From Leptolyngbyaceae cyanobacterium C42_A2020_001 (GTDB lineage: Bacteria; Cyanobacteriota; Cyanobacteriia; Leptolyngbyales; Leptolyngbyaceae), in assembly GCA_015272515.1 (NCBI GenBank), contig JACYLN010000115.1:1-64000 (forward strand): a stretch of 64,000 nt of DNA, written 5' to 3'. The notes under the pieces are model-generated. The model did not search any database. It was not told where the DNA came from and saw only the letters and a program-made list of their open reading frames with translations. Both the position numbers and the translations under genes were made by a program. Shown here piece after piece: positions 26,898 to 35,502 of this stretch; within the stretch, counting starts at the first letter, position 1, and every line of letters begins with the position of its first letter.

Positions 26898-29579
26898 TCA
26901 CGGAGTTGCCAGAATTAGGCAGACTCGATGGATTTGGGTTAACTGAAATTCTCGGTGAGCGATGTGCTCCAACATAAATACCACCTGTTCGGGGCGAAGT
27001 AACGTTCCATCATTGCGGCAACTTCCGACATAGCGCAGCGACATGGAAGTAGGCGAATCTGGCTGTTCGGCATCCAAAGTCAGACTAAACAGGCGATCGC
27101 GCAAGTTGACTTGCTGAATTTTTCCAGATTTGGTTTGGTGTTTTGTCCAAATTTCCTGACTTGCCACCACGTCCTTAACCCAGGCATGCCAGTCTGCCTG
27201 GCTCACTGGTTTCAATGCGTCCGAAGCCACAATCTCCACAGTGATCACGTACTCCGCTTGTTCCAATACTTGAGTGGCAGCAGGCGCATTGCGATCGACT
27301 TCCTCCACTCGGTAGATGGGAATGTCGGACGGTAGTTCTTTAGCGAACCGAGCTTGAAACGTTGCAGGTTCCATAACCTCTGTTAGCTCAAAGTCCACAA
27401 TCTCTCCAGAACTCGTAGTGCCTAGCGGCAAGGCATTCGCCGGGATAATGCGCGGACCTGGATGAAACCCGCCGCTGAACGAAATGGGCAGCGATGCCCG
27501 ACGCACAGCGCGATCAAACAGACGCATTAAATCAAGATGGCTCAAGTATGCTATTTCGCCTTGTTTACCCAGCCAAACCCGCAAGCGTTGGACGCGAGTT
27601 TGATTGGGGACGAAATGCCCCTTGAATTGAGGGATTTCGGGGGGAGGTACAACGATATTATGTCCAAAATCGAGTCCACACACTCCGCAATGAGAACACC
27701 CTTCAAACGAGCAGTCTGGAACTGTTGCGGCTGCAAGTGCCCGTTGCAGATCATCCTTAAGCCATTTTTTGTCAATCCCAGTATCTAGATGATCCCAGGA
27801 AAGCGGCGCATCATAGGGTGATATTGGCTGACTACTGGGTTCTGGCTTCTGAACCTCTAGGGTTTGGTCAGGCACTCCGACTGCTCTTGTTTGAGCGTCA
27901 AACACATTCCATTCGCCTTGTTCAACCTGCCGATATTTCCAGGTGAGTTCGGATTCTGCGATCGCTTGTGTCCAAGCGGCAAACGCCCGATCTAAACTTT
28001 CCCACCAGGAATCCATTCCAGCTCCCAGTTCCCAAGCGCGACGGACTACGGCTGCCAGCCGGCGATCGCCCCGCCCCACAAAATCCTCCATTGCCGAAAT
28101 TCGGACATCGGTAAAATTGGCTTTCAGCCCTCGGATGCCTCGAAAGGCATCTTTCAACAAAGCCTGTTTGCGTGCAAATTCAGCCGTGGAAACAGAATGC
28201 CACTGAAAAGGCGTGTGCGGTTTGGGGGTGAAATTGGAAATCGTGAGGTTGAAATTGATCGGTTTTCTGCCTCGAATGCGGCACTCTTGCTGAAGCCAGC
28301 GCACAGTTTCCGCGATGCCCAATACGTCTACATCGGTTTCGCCCGGTAGCCCAATCATGAAGTAGAGTTTTACCCGATCCCATCCCTGCTCGTAGGCAGT
28401 TTTGATGCCCCGAAGCAGTTCTTCATTCGTTAGCCCTTTGTTGATGATGTCTCGCAACCGTTGGGTGCCTGCTTCTGGTGCAAAGGTTAATCCAGTGTTA
28501 CGGGTGCCGCCCAGAATATTGGCAATGTTTTCATCAAAACGATCAACCCGTTGACTGGGCAACGAGAGGGAGATGTTTTCGTTGTTGAGTCGATTTTTGA
28601 TTTCCATGCCCACGGCTGGAAGTGCCAGGTAATCGGAACAACTGAGAGACAGCAGCGAAAATTCGTTGTATCCGGTTGCTCGCATTCCATCCGCGATCGC
28701 ATCAATCACGACAGCGGGTTCCACATCCCGAGCAGGGCGAGTCAGCATTCCCGGTTGGCAAAAGCGGCACCCCCGTGTACACCCGCGGCGAATCTCCACC
28801 GTTAAGCGATCATGCACCGTTTGCACGTAGGGAACTAATCCAATCGAGTATGCCGGAATGGGAGTCGCGACTCGGCGCAAAATTCGCGTGGGCACATTGG
28901 CTCGGTTGGCGTGAACCGAACCATCCGGTGCCATGTCGTAAAACTGTGGCACATACACCCCTGGCACGTGAACTAGATCGAGTAACAACTCTTCACGGCT
29001 CAAGCGATTAGCTTTACCCTCTTCCAACACCAGCCCAATTTCTGGCAACAGTTCTTCGCCGTCACCCAGTGCGATGAAGTCGAAGAAATCAGCATACGGC
29101 TCTGGGTTGGATGTGGCGGTTTGCCCTCCAGCAAAAATCAGGGGGTAGGGATGTGGGCTAGCCTGGCGCTCTTGCCAGGTGAGCGGAATGCCAGCCAGGC
29201 TCAGCATTTCTAGAATGTTCGTTGCACCCAACTCGTAGCTGAGGCTAAATCCTAAAATGTCGAACTCAAGCAGTGGACGGCGCGTTTCTACGGCAAACAG
29301 AGGCGTATTGGTTGATCTCAGTTTGGTCGCTAGATCCGCACCTGGCAGATAAGTGCGATCGCACAATTGGCGCGGTTGGGCGTTCAGAATGTTGTAAAGA
29401 ATGATGTGCCCCAGATTGGATGAACCCACTTCATACACCTCTGGATAGGTCAGCGACCACCGCACGCTTGCCTCTTCCCAGGGTTTATGAACTGCTCCCA
29501 ATTCATTCCCCAGATATTGTGCAGGGCGCAGAATATCTGGAGTCAGTAGGGTTTCAACCGCAACTGTCACGCGAACCAA
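26898..29579 (-). CDS. TIGR03960-family B12-binding radical SAM protein
   Basis: 893-residue fusion. A cobalamin-binding-like N-terminus and a radical SAM core (TIGR03960; RRGCTRGCRFCQPGM holds the C-x3-C-x2-C cluster ligands) are followed, from about residue 640, by a TIGR03936-like domain beginning near LRVWLGKQGEIAYLSHLDLMR. In other bacteria the two parts are encoded next to rne/rng, as here, which hints at a role in RNA or ribosome modification, not yet defined. The opening TTG (29579) is weak; GTG 29570 with AAGG nine nucleotides upstream is more plausible. Confidence 0.9.
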   Translation of the reverse strand: MVRVTVAVETLLTPDILRPAQYLGNELGAVHKPWEEASVRWSLTYPEVYEVGSSNLGHIILYNILNAQPRQLCDRTYLPGADLATKLRSTNTPLFAVETRRPLLEFDILGFSLSYELGATNILEMLSLAGIPLTWQERQASPHPYPLIFAGGQTATSNPEPYADFFDFIALGDGEELLPEIGLVLEEGKANRLSREELLLDLVHVPGVYVPQFYDMAPDGSVHANRANVPTRILRRVATPIPAYSIGLVPYVQTVHDRLTVEIRRGCTRGCRFCQPGMLTRPARDVEPAVVIDAIADGMRATGYNEFSLLSLSCSDYLALPAVGMEIKNRLNNENISLSLPSQRVDRFDENIANILGGTRNTGLTFAPEAGTQRLRDIINKGLTNEELLRGIKTAYEQGWDRVKLYFMIGLPGETDVDVLGIAETVRWLQQECRIRGRKPINFNLTISNFTPKPHTPFQWHSVSTAEFARKQALLKDAFRGIRGLKANFTDVRISAMEDFVGRGDRRLAAVVRRAWELGAGMDSWWESLDRAFAAWTQAIAESELTWKYRQVEQGEWNVFDAQTRAVGVPDQTLEVQKPEPSSQPISPYDAPLSWDHLDTGIDKKWLKDDLQRALAAATVPDCSFEGCSHCGVCGLDFGHNIVVPPPEIPQFKGHFVPNQTRVQRLRVWLGKQGEIAYLSHLDLMRLFDRAVRRASLPISFSGGFHPGPRIIPANALPLGTTSSGEIVDFELTEVMEPATFQARFAKELPSDIPIYRVEEVDRNAPAATQVLEQAEYVITVEIVASDALKPVSQADWHAWVKDVVASQEIWTKHQTKSGKIQQVNLRDRLFSLTLDAEQPDSPTSMSLRYVGSCRNDGTLLRPEQVVFMLEHIAHREFQLTQIHRVCLILATP

Positions 29580-29662
29580 CCTTGTGAAAATAGGCTTAAC
29601 ACGCCCAGTATACTGAAATGCAGTCTGGACGTGCTTTGATAACTGAACTGAGTTAACACTGA

Positions 29663-30070
29663 TTAAGCCGCGATCGCAATGGGTGCCAGGATCTCAGCAT
29701 CTTTTCCGCGTGGAACAGCTTGCCTCCAGGCGGTGATTCCACCCGAAAGTACCACCAGGTTTAAGCCTGTTCGTTGAAGTTTTTGGTAAGCCCGAATTGC
29801 CCCAGGACAGATTTCACAGTATAAAACAATGGTTGGATCTGGTTGTCCAGATTGGGAGTAGGCTCTGGCAATTTGTTCTACAGTCTGGATTCCGTGCCCT
29901 TCCTGAATCTCTTTCAGTGGTACTAGCAAACTGTGAGCAATGCGATCGCGGGCATACTCCTCTGGCGATCGCACGTCGATGAAGATTACAGGCTTTAAAT
30001 GCCCAGCTTCTAAATCGTGCACGGTTATTTTGCTGGTTGAAAAGCTAGCAATGAAACTTGGAATTGGCAT
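29663..30070 (-). CDS. Small rhodanese-like protein with altered active loop
   Basis: A single rhodanese domain of about 135 residues, starting MPIPSFIASFSTSKITV. It is clearly a diverged duplicate of the C-terminal domain of the next gene upstream: both contain a PTIVLYC strand and end in LNLVVLSGGI-x-AWR-x-x-VP. The active loop reads CEICPGAI instead of CQSGPRS, so a second Cys replaces the usual Gly and an Arg is lost; sulfur transfer may be changed or absent. The frame is open to a TTG at 30154, directly after the neighbour's stop, but the extra N-terminus is unlike a domain. No clear ribosome binding site marks either start. Confidence 0.75.
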   Translation of the reverse strand: MPIPSFIASFSTSKITVHDLEAGHLKPVIFIDVRSPEEYARDRIAHSLLVPLKEIQEGHGIQTVEQIARAYSQSGQPDPTIVLYCEICPGAIRAYQKLQRTGLNLVVLSGGITAWRQAVPRGKDAEILAPIAIAA

Positions 30071-30154
30071 ATTACTCAGTTGCTTTGCAAGGTAGAAACT
30101 GCGCCGCGAAAGAAATCCTGAACAAAGAACACACAAATGGCGAACACAAATCAA

Positions 30155-30727
30155 CTACCGTTTTTCGTGAGCGATCGTTGGTATTAATTTGGTTGAGCTA
30201 GAAATTCGAGAAAGAATTGCCATATCTTTAGACTGCGGCACCGTTTCACGCCACGCCTTAATTCCGCCCGACAACACCACTAAATTCAAACCTTTGTCTT
30301 TTAAGATTTGATACGCCTCAATTGAGCGAGGACCAGACTGGCAATACAGAACAATCGTAGGTTGGGACTGAACTCGACTGGAATCGGTGTTAGCTAGGCG
30401 TTTGATTTTTTCTACCCCTTCACCAGTCTTGATTTCAGTCAGGGGTACAGAAATGCTATCGCCGATGTGATCGGCAGCATACTCTTCTGCATCTCGCACA
30501 TCAACCACAACGACCGACTTCACCTTGCCTTGTTCCAATTCAGCGGTTGTGATTTTAGGAGTACTAAACCCAGCGACAAATGTATACACCATCGACTTTA
30601 TGCTGTAATTTTTAGCTTTGGCGTAGCCCACACCCCCAGTAGCACTACCAACTAAAACAAGACATAAAAGCAGGGGTACGGGACGAAGATAGATCGGTTT
30701 TTTTTGCAGGGGTTGGGTGCTAGTCAT
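30155..30727 (-). CDS. Possible internally initiated membrane-anchored rhodanese
   Basis: Alternative product of 190 residues in the same frame as the fusion, from ATG 30727 preceded by AGGAGG. The N-terminus (MTSTQPLQKKPIYLRP) followed by one hydrophobic helix is typical of a free single-pass membrane rhodanese. A TAG in another frame overlaps the ribosome binding site, as expected if an upstream gene once ended there. Reported as an overlapping candidate rather than an independent gene. Confidence 0.45.
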   Translation of the reverse strand: MTSTQPLQKKPIYLRPVPLLLCLVLVGSATGGVGYAKAKNYSIKSMVYTFVAGFSTPKITTAELEQGKVKSVVVVDVRDAEEYAADHIGDSISVPLTEIKTGEGVEKIKRLANTDSSRVQSQPTIVLYCQSGPRSIEAYQILKDKGLNLVVLSGGIKAWRETVPQSKDMAILSRISSSTKLIPTIAHEKR

Positions 30728-31510
30728 GGGGCGTTTCCTCCTATGGCGGGTTGCTAGTCGCTCAAATGGAACCATTAACTGCTTGAAGTAATTAGTTGGG
30801 ATGGAATAGGGAATGCCATAACGAATGGGGCGTTGCCCTGGGGGCATATACAACGTGCCAAATAGAAAATCCATCAATGGAAGTTGGGCTGCCAGGTTTT
30901 TGTTACGAACGCCCGGCTGGTTCGCATGATGCCAGTGATGAAATTCTGGTGTTGCAACGACCCATTTGAAAGGTCCCAGTGTGAGGTGTGTGTTGGCGTG
31001 GATGCAGAAGGCGATCGCGGCTGAAAACAGCACAAATAACGCAAACGTTTGCGCGGAGAATCCCAGCCAATATAGCGGAATCATTTGCAGCAGCTTGGTA
31101 AAAAGCTGATCGACGGGATGGACGCGAACAGCAGCAAGCCAATCCATTTCCTCAATGCTGTGATGGATGGTGTGGAACTGCCAGAGCCAGGGAACCGTAT
31201 GCATCAAACGGTGACCGAGATAGTAGCCCACATCTGCAATCACCATTGCCTCAACAAATTGCCATGCGATCGGCTGCGAACTAACCCACTTCTGCAACTC
31301 CGAATTGGCAGTTCCGTCAGCTAAGAGCACTGCAAGAGCAATGCAAATAACAGTGCCTGCTCTGCCAATGAAAAACCCTGTTAAATAATAGGTTGCATCT
31401 GTTGCCCACTCACGGCGGAAGGTTTTCTGCTGATGGAGTGGAAACAGTCGCTCCAACGGCACGAAGACAACAAACAGGATAATAAATCCCTTAATCACGT
31501 CCGCAATCAT
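30155..31510 (-). CDS. Fatty acid hydroxylase/sterol desaturase fused to a membrane-anchored rhodanese
   Basis: 451 residues in one frame. Residues 1-255 are a membrane di-iron hydroxylase of the sterol-desaturase superfamily, with His boxes HRLMH, FHTIHH and EFHHWHH among several hydrophobic segments. From Met262 the protein looks like a separate membrane-anchored rhodanese: hydrophobic helix (about 279-298), then a rhodanese domain with active Cys in YCQSGPRS. The codons just before Met262 contain AGGAGG (30737-30742) at 9-nt spacing from the ATG at 30727, a strong internal ribosome binding site. Either a genuine fusion or two overlapping products. The substrate is unknown; carotenoid or lipid hydroxylation is possible. 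Confidence 0.85.
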   Translation of the reverse strand: MIADVIKGFIILFVVFVPLERLFPLHQQKTFRREWATDATYYLTGFFIGRAGTVICIALAVLLADGTANSELQKWVSSQPIAWQFVEAMVIADVGYYLGHRLMHTVPWLWQFHTIHHSIEEMDWLAAVRVHPVDQLFTKLLQMIPLYWLGFSAQTFALFVLFSAAIAFCIHANTHLTLGPFKWVVATPEFHHWHHANQPGVRNKNLAAQLPLMDFLFGTLYMPPGQRPIRYGIPYSIPTNYFKQLMVPFERLATRHRRKRPMTSTQPLQKKPIYLRPVPLLLCLVLVGSATGGVGYAKAKNYSIKSMVYTFVAGFSTPKITTAELEQGKVKSVVVVDVRDAEEYAADHIGDSISVPLTEIKTGEGVEKIKRLANTDSSRVQSQPTIVLYCQSGPRSIEAYQILKDKGLNLVVLSGGIKAWRETVPQSKDMAILSRISSSTKLIPTIAHEKR

Positions 31511-31864
31511 TCAGCTCTAAACCTAATGTTCATTAACCAGTTCATCAGCAGGTGCTTTGGAGCGAAGTAAACAAGAAACTGTCGCCTTTCTCCTGGAGAT
31601 GAATCACCCAGAGAAGCCAAAAAATTGCACCAAGTTAAGCATTCCCTAGACAGAGCACTCGACTTATAGGCGCTTCTGCTGAACTTTCAATAAACTTTCC
31701 TTGAAGAGCTGAATTGCCTATTCAGTAGTTATTGGGACAAGCTCACCGCTGCTTTATTCCATCAATTAAAGAACCGTTATTTCAGTAGAAACAACGGCAG
31801 AAAATTCAGTATTATTAAGTAATTTCACATACCCTCAATAAGAGACTACAGCCCTTATCAGTAA
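31511..31864. other. Spacer with a terminator, no gene seen
   Basis: 354 bp between two leftward genes. It contains the hairpin at 31774-31797 terminating the Lon-N-like gene; the rest presumably holds the promoter of the desaturase-rhodanese gene. Nothing else recognised. Confidence 0.5.
31765..31797 (-). terminator. Rho-independent terminator of the Lon-N-like gene
   Basis: On the minus strand CCGTTGTTTC, loop TACT, then GAAATAACGG forms a stem with nine of ten pairs, followed by TTCTTTAAT. It lies about 70 nt after the gene stop. Confidence 0.65.
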
Positions 31865-32518
31865 TTACTTCAAGGTATCTTCGAGAGTGTCTTTGAGGAC
31901 TGTGCGAGCAGCCAAATGATTGCGAGTTGAGGTTAGAATTTCTGCTTCACGTTCCAGCCGGGCTGAAGTGCTTTGTAGTTCTAACAATGCTTGTTGTTCG
32001 TCTGCTACTCCATAAAGATTGCTAGCTACCCAGTAAGAGAGTTCAAGCGGCAAATCTGGAATGGTATCTGGCAACTCTATTTCTTGCCCCGTCAATTTCG
32101 CCGAAAGGCGCACCACATCTCGCAGGAGCTGTGCGACATCGTTTGCTAGTGGTTGTAAGTCTTCTTGGGGAGGGGCATCTTCAATCCACTCGACTAACCC
32201 AACGCGGTAAGGCTTTTCTCGTACATACTCTAAGACACGAAAACGCTGTTGCCCCAAAGTTCGGATCTTCATGCGGTCATCTGGCAGTCGTTGAAATTGT
32301 ACGATTTCTGCACAACAGCCAACGTCGGCTGGTTTTCCTTGTACTTGATCCCACATCACAACCCCAAATCGCCGATCTGTCTCCAGGATGGTGTTCATCA
32401 TTATCCGGTAGCGGAACTCAAAAATATGGAGAGGTAGTGGTCTGCCGGGAAACAGGACAACTTCAGGTAAGGGAAACAAGGGGAGTTCTCGAACCGCGAT
32501 CGACGAAAAAGGTGCCAT
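31865..32518 (-). CDS. Lon substrate-binding (N-terminal) domain protein
   Basis: 217 residues, consisting only of the LON N-terminal substrate-binding domain (PUA-like): LPLFPLPEVVLFPGRPLPLHIFE near the start, and FRVLEYVREKPYRVG. No AAA+ or protease domain follows, so it is a stand-alone protein common in cyanobacteria, possibly a protease adaptor; function not established. ATG 32518 is preceded by AAGGA five nucleotides upstream, and the protein then begins in the usual place; the longer frame to 32611 adds an atypical tail. Confidence 0.88.
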   Translation of the reverse strand: MAPFSSIAVRELPLFPLPEVVLFPGRPLPLHIFEFRYRIMMNTILETDRRFGVVMWDQVQGKPADVGCCAEIVQFQRLPDDRMKIRTLGQQRFRVLEYVREKPYRVGLVEWIEDAPPQEDLQPLANDVAQLLRDVVRLSAKLTGQEIELPDTIPDLPLELSYWVASNLYGVADEQQALLELQSTSARLEREAEILTSTRNHLAARTVLKDTLEDTLK

Positions 32519-32912
32519 TGGTTCCTTATAAAGACGGCTGTTATTCTTTACTGTAGCCCATCTAGCATCAGGATTGGGATTCGGTATTACCCATCGATAG
32601 CATTCATTCAATGGTTATGGGCACAGTGCTGGGCTTTCTGAATATGCCTTTACTATTTCTGGGTAATGCGATCGCGCTTTGACACCAAAAGGAGACTGAT
32701 CGTAGGATGCCATGCGATCTGATCAAGATTGTTAAAGAACATCCTTCTGGCATTCGGCTAAACTAATGCAACTGAATCCACTTTGTAGGGAGTTCGGAGT
32801 AACCTTAAGGCAATGAACGTATCTACAACGTGGATTAGACCACTGATCTCGTTATTATCTGCAATTCTCAGCCAAGTGAAGTAATCAGGGTTTACAGCAA
32901 CGTTTTTTCAAT
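32519..32912. other. Divergent promoter region, no gene seen
   Basis: About 394 bp between the Lon-N-like gene (left) and the PP2C gene (right). It should contain promoters for both. A HIP1-like GCGATCGCG and a CATGCGATCTGATC stretch are visible; no known RNA or repeat. Confidence 0.45.
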
Positions 32913-34832
32913 ATGACTGTTCCTCAACCACAGGTCTACTGCCCAAATCTAAACTGTTCCGCCCCGTTGAATGATGTGGGCAATTCGACTTGTGCAAACT
33001 GTCAAACGCCTTTGATATACCGCTACGTATGGGCAGTTGGGGCAGTAGTCCTGAATGTTCCGGTGGGAACCATCGTGGCAGGGCGTTATTACGTCAAGGC
33101 ACCCCAAATTTGGTTAGATACTCAGCCTGCTTTACAACCGGACTTTCCCACGGTTGACATTCCAGATGATATGCAGGTTTACCTGTACCTGACTCCCCAT
33201 CGGTTACACATTCCAGAGGTGTATGGAGTGTGTTCTCTCTCAGTGGAAGACAGCGGCGAGATAAGTGATGTGATGTTGCTGGAAAACGTGCCCCTAGATG
33301 CAAAGGGAAATTTGTTTCCAGCGATCGCGCAGGCATGGACAAGCGCAACCGCCGTCCGGCAAGTGTATTGGCTGTGGCAACTTTTAGAACTCTGGACTCC
33401 CTTAAAAGCCCAGGGAGCCACTGCTAGCCTGCTTGTTGCTGATAACATTCGGGTAGAGGGTTGGCGAGTGCGATTGTGCCAGCTTTTCTGGGACGAAGGC
33501 ATTTTGACAGCAACTGAGCCTTCGGAAGTGGTGCCGGAGCTTGGCTTATCTGATCTGGCGATTCTTTGGTTAGGATGGGTGGAGCAGGCGCAACCCGCGA
33601 TTTCAGACTCTCTTAGAAATCTCTGCTACGAGATGCGGGCAGACCAGGCAGAAGTTGGCGAAATTGCCACTCAGTTAAATCAGTTACTTCTAGAACAGGC
33701 ATCACAACTGCCGCTGCGCTTTCAAGTTGCCAGTGCTACTGATACTGGACCCCAGCATCAGCATAACGAGGATACCTGCTATCCCTCACCTGCCGCCGGG
33801 AAACTGGAGGTAGATGGTATTTTTCCACGATTAGCGATCGTATGTGACGGGATCGGCGGGCATGAGGGGGGCGAGGTGGCTAGCCAGATGGCAGTTCAAT
33901 CCCTCAAACTGCAAATTCAGGCATTGCTTGCTGAAGTAGCTGAACAACCAGAACTGCTCACCCCTAACGTTGTGACTGAGCAACTGGAGGCGATTGTACG
34001 CGTCATTAATGATTTAATTGCAAGTCAAAATGATGCTCAAGGGCGGGAAGCTCGTCGCCGAATGGGCACAACTCTAGTGATGGGTCTACAATTGCCCCAA
34101 CGTTTGCTGCTACCTCAGGGAAAACTAGCTGAAAATAGCCATGAACTTTACTTAGTGAATGTGGGAGATAGTCGTGCTTACTGGATAACTCCTCGCTACT
34201 GCCATTGTTTAACGTTGGATGATGATGTGGCGATTCGGGAAGTGCGAATGGGGCGAATGGTGTATCGTGAGGCACTCCAGCGATCAGATGCGGGTGCTCT
34301 GATTCAAGCACTTGGAACACGTGACTCAGAATTTTTGCATCCCTCGATACAACGGTTTCTGATAGAAGAAGACGGTGTGTTGCTGCTGTGCTCGGATGGC
34401 TTGAGCGATAACGGCAGGGTTGAAGCGTCGTGGGCAGAGATTATGGCGGAGGTGTTTCGCGGCAAAAGTTCTTTAGAAGCCGCGGCTCAAGCCTGGATTG
34501 ACCTCGCGAATCAGAAAAACGGGCATGATAATGTTTCGCTAGTTTTGCTTCAGTGTCACACTTCTTCTCCTGCCCCAGATCTCGCACTTCCCAAAATGGA
34601 ACAGCAGGGAACTGATTGGACTGAATCTGCACGGGCGCTGCTACAAAAGAACGAACCAGAGGATGATGTGCAAGTGTCTGAACCTCTGACATCTCAACGT
34701 TCTTTCTCTAAACTGCTATGGATTTTGCTGGTGACTGCTTTAGTGTTGGTAGGGGGCGGGTTTGCGATTTGGCGGCAATTCGATTTTGGTCAGGTTCAAC
34801 CACAGCGTGAACAGGTAAATCCCCTGCCATAA
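32913..34832 (+). CDS. PP2C-type protein phosphatase with zinc-ribbon and C-terminal membrane anchor
   Basis: 639 residues. N-terminal zinc-ribbon-like region (CPNLNCSAPL and CANCQ), a long middle region without a recognised catalytic motif, then a PP2C serine/threonine phosphatase domain (about 275-555): QHNEDTCYP, VCDGIGGHEGGEVA, NVGDSRAY, LLCSDGLSDN and GHDNVSLVLL with the metal-binding aspartates. A hydrophobic helix near 600-622 anchors the C-terminus in the membrane, so the catalytic part is probably cytoplasmic. The middle may be a degenerate kinase-like or regulatory domain. Partner kinase not nearby. Confidence 0.9.
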   Translation: MTVPQPQVYCPNLNCSAPLNDVGNSTCANCQTPLIYRYVWAVGAVVLNVPVGTIVAGRYYVKAPQIWLDTQPALQPDFPTVDIPDDMQVYLYLTPHRLHIPEVYGVCSLSVEDSGEISDVMLLENVPLDAKGNLFPAIAQAWTSATAVRQVYWLWQLLELWTPLKAQGATASLLVADNIRVEGWRVRLCQLFWDEGILTATEPSEVVPELGLSDLAILWLGWVEQAQPAISDSLRNLCYEMRADQAEVGEIATQLNQLLLEQASQLPLRFQVASATDTGPQHQHNEDTCYPSPAAGKLEVDGIFPRLAIVCDGIGGHEGGEVASQMAVQSLKLQIQALLAEVAEQPELLTPNVVTEQLEAIVRVINDLIASQNDAQGREARRRMGTTLVMGLQLPQRLLLPQGKLAENSHELYLVNVGDSRAYWITPRYCHCLTLDDDVAIREVRMGRMVYREALQRSDAGALIQALGTRDSEFLHPSIQRFLIEEDGVLLLCSDGLSDNGRVEASWAEIMAEVFRGKSSLEAAAQAWIDLANQKNGHDNVSLVLLQCHTSSPAPDLALPKMEQQGTDWTESARALLQKNEPEDDVQVSEPLTSQRSFSKLLWILLVTALVLVGGGFAIWRQFDFGQVQPQREQVNPLP

Positions 34833-34977
34833 GTCCTTTTGCGTTTAATTATTCAAACTTATAACTCAACCCCTAACGCTTCTGTTGTTACTCAGGTGCA
34901 GTCTTATGCAAAGATAAAAAGGCTGTGGACACAAGAAGGAATCACACGCGCGATCGCTGTTATGAACGTATTGGATT

Positions 34978-35220
34978 ATGCAAATTGATAATGAGTCATT
35001 CTCTGTTGGAGATAAAGTTCGGGTTGTTCAATCAGTTGTGGTTTACCACCATCCAGAGCATCGCAATCAAGCGTTTGATATTAAAGGGCAGGAAGGTGAC
35101 GTGATTGATGTGGTGAAGGAACTGAATGGAAAACCCATTAGCGCCAATTTCCCGTTTGTTGTAAAGTTCAGTGGTAAGTTTCGGGCGCATCTCCAAGCTC
35201 ACGAATTGGAGAAGGTGTAA
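34978..35220 (+). CDS. ftrV: Ferredoxin-thioredoxin reductase variable chain
   Basis: 80-residue SH3-like barrel protein, FtrV, the non-catalytic subunit of ferredoxin-thioredoxin reductase. The complex passes electrons from photosystem I-reduced ferredoxin to thioredoxin for light control of enzymes. Family-typical features: SVGDKVRVVQSVVVYHHPEHR, GQEGDVIDVVKELNGKPISANFPFVVKF. The catalytic 4Fe-4S subunit FtrC is not in this window. Clear, standard length. Confidence 0.93.
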   Translation: MQIDNESFSVGDKVRVVQSVVVYHHPEHRNQAFDIKGQEGDVIDVVKELNGKPISANFPFVVKFSGKFRAHLQAHELEKV

Positions 35221-35268
35221 GGCGCGATCGCGAACATCTCGGTTGCTATATCTGGTGATTACCTTTGA

Positions 35269-35493
35269 CTACTTTCCTCGGTAGAACCAGCCCAGAAAGT
35301 TGAAATCGCTTTGCATCTTTTGCAATTCTTGCTGATTCTGCTTAGCTGTAGCGTCATACCACTGGCAGTAGCGTTCAAATTCCTGACGATGGTGAACTTC
35401 TTCATAAAAGGTTCTCGTCAGTTGATGCGCCTCCAAAACCTGGTGATCCGGTTCTGGAGGCATTGGCGCAATCCATCGCAGTTGATTCAACAT
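35269..35493 (-). CDS. 74-residue hypothetical protein coupled to cheA
   Basis: Not recognised. 74 residues, soluble, rich in Gln, Glu, Tyr and Trp, with no membrane segment; the middle part (TRTFYEEVHHRQEFERYCQW) looks helical. It begins only 9 nt after the stop of the large CheA gene on the same strand, without a good ribosome binding site, so translation is probably coupled to the taxis operon. It could be a small accessory of that pathway. It is convergent with ftrV. Confidence 0.6.
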   Translation of the reverse strand: MLNQLRWIAPMPPEPDHQVLEAHQLTRTFYEEVHHRQEFERYCQWYDATAKQNQQELQKMQSDFNFLGWFYRGK

Positions 35494-35502
35494 GGTGTGT
35501 TG

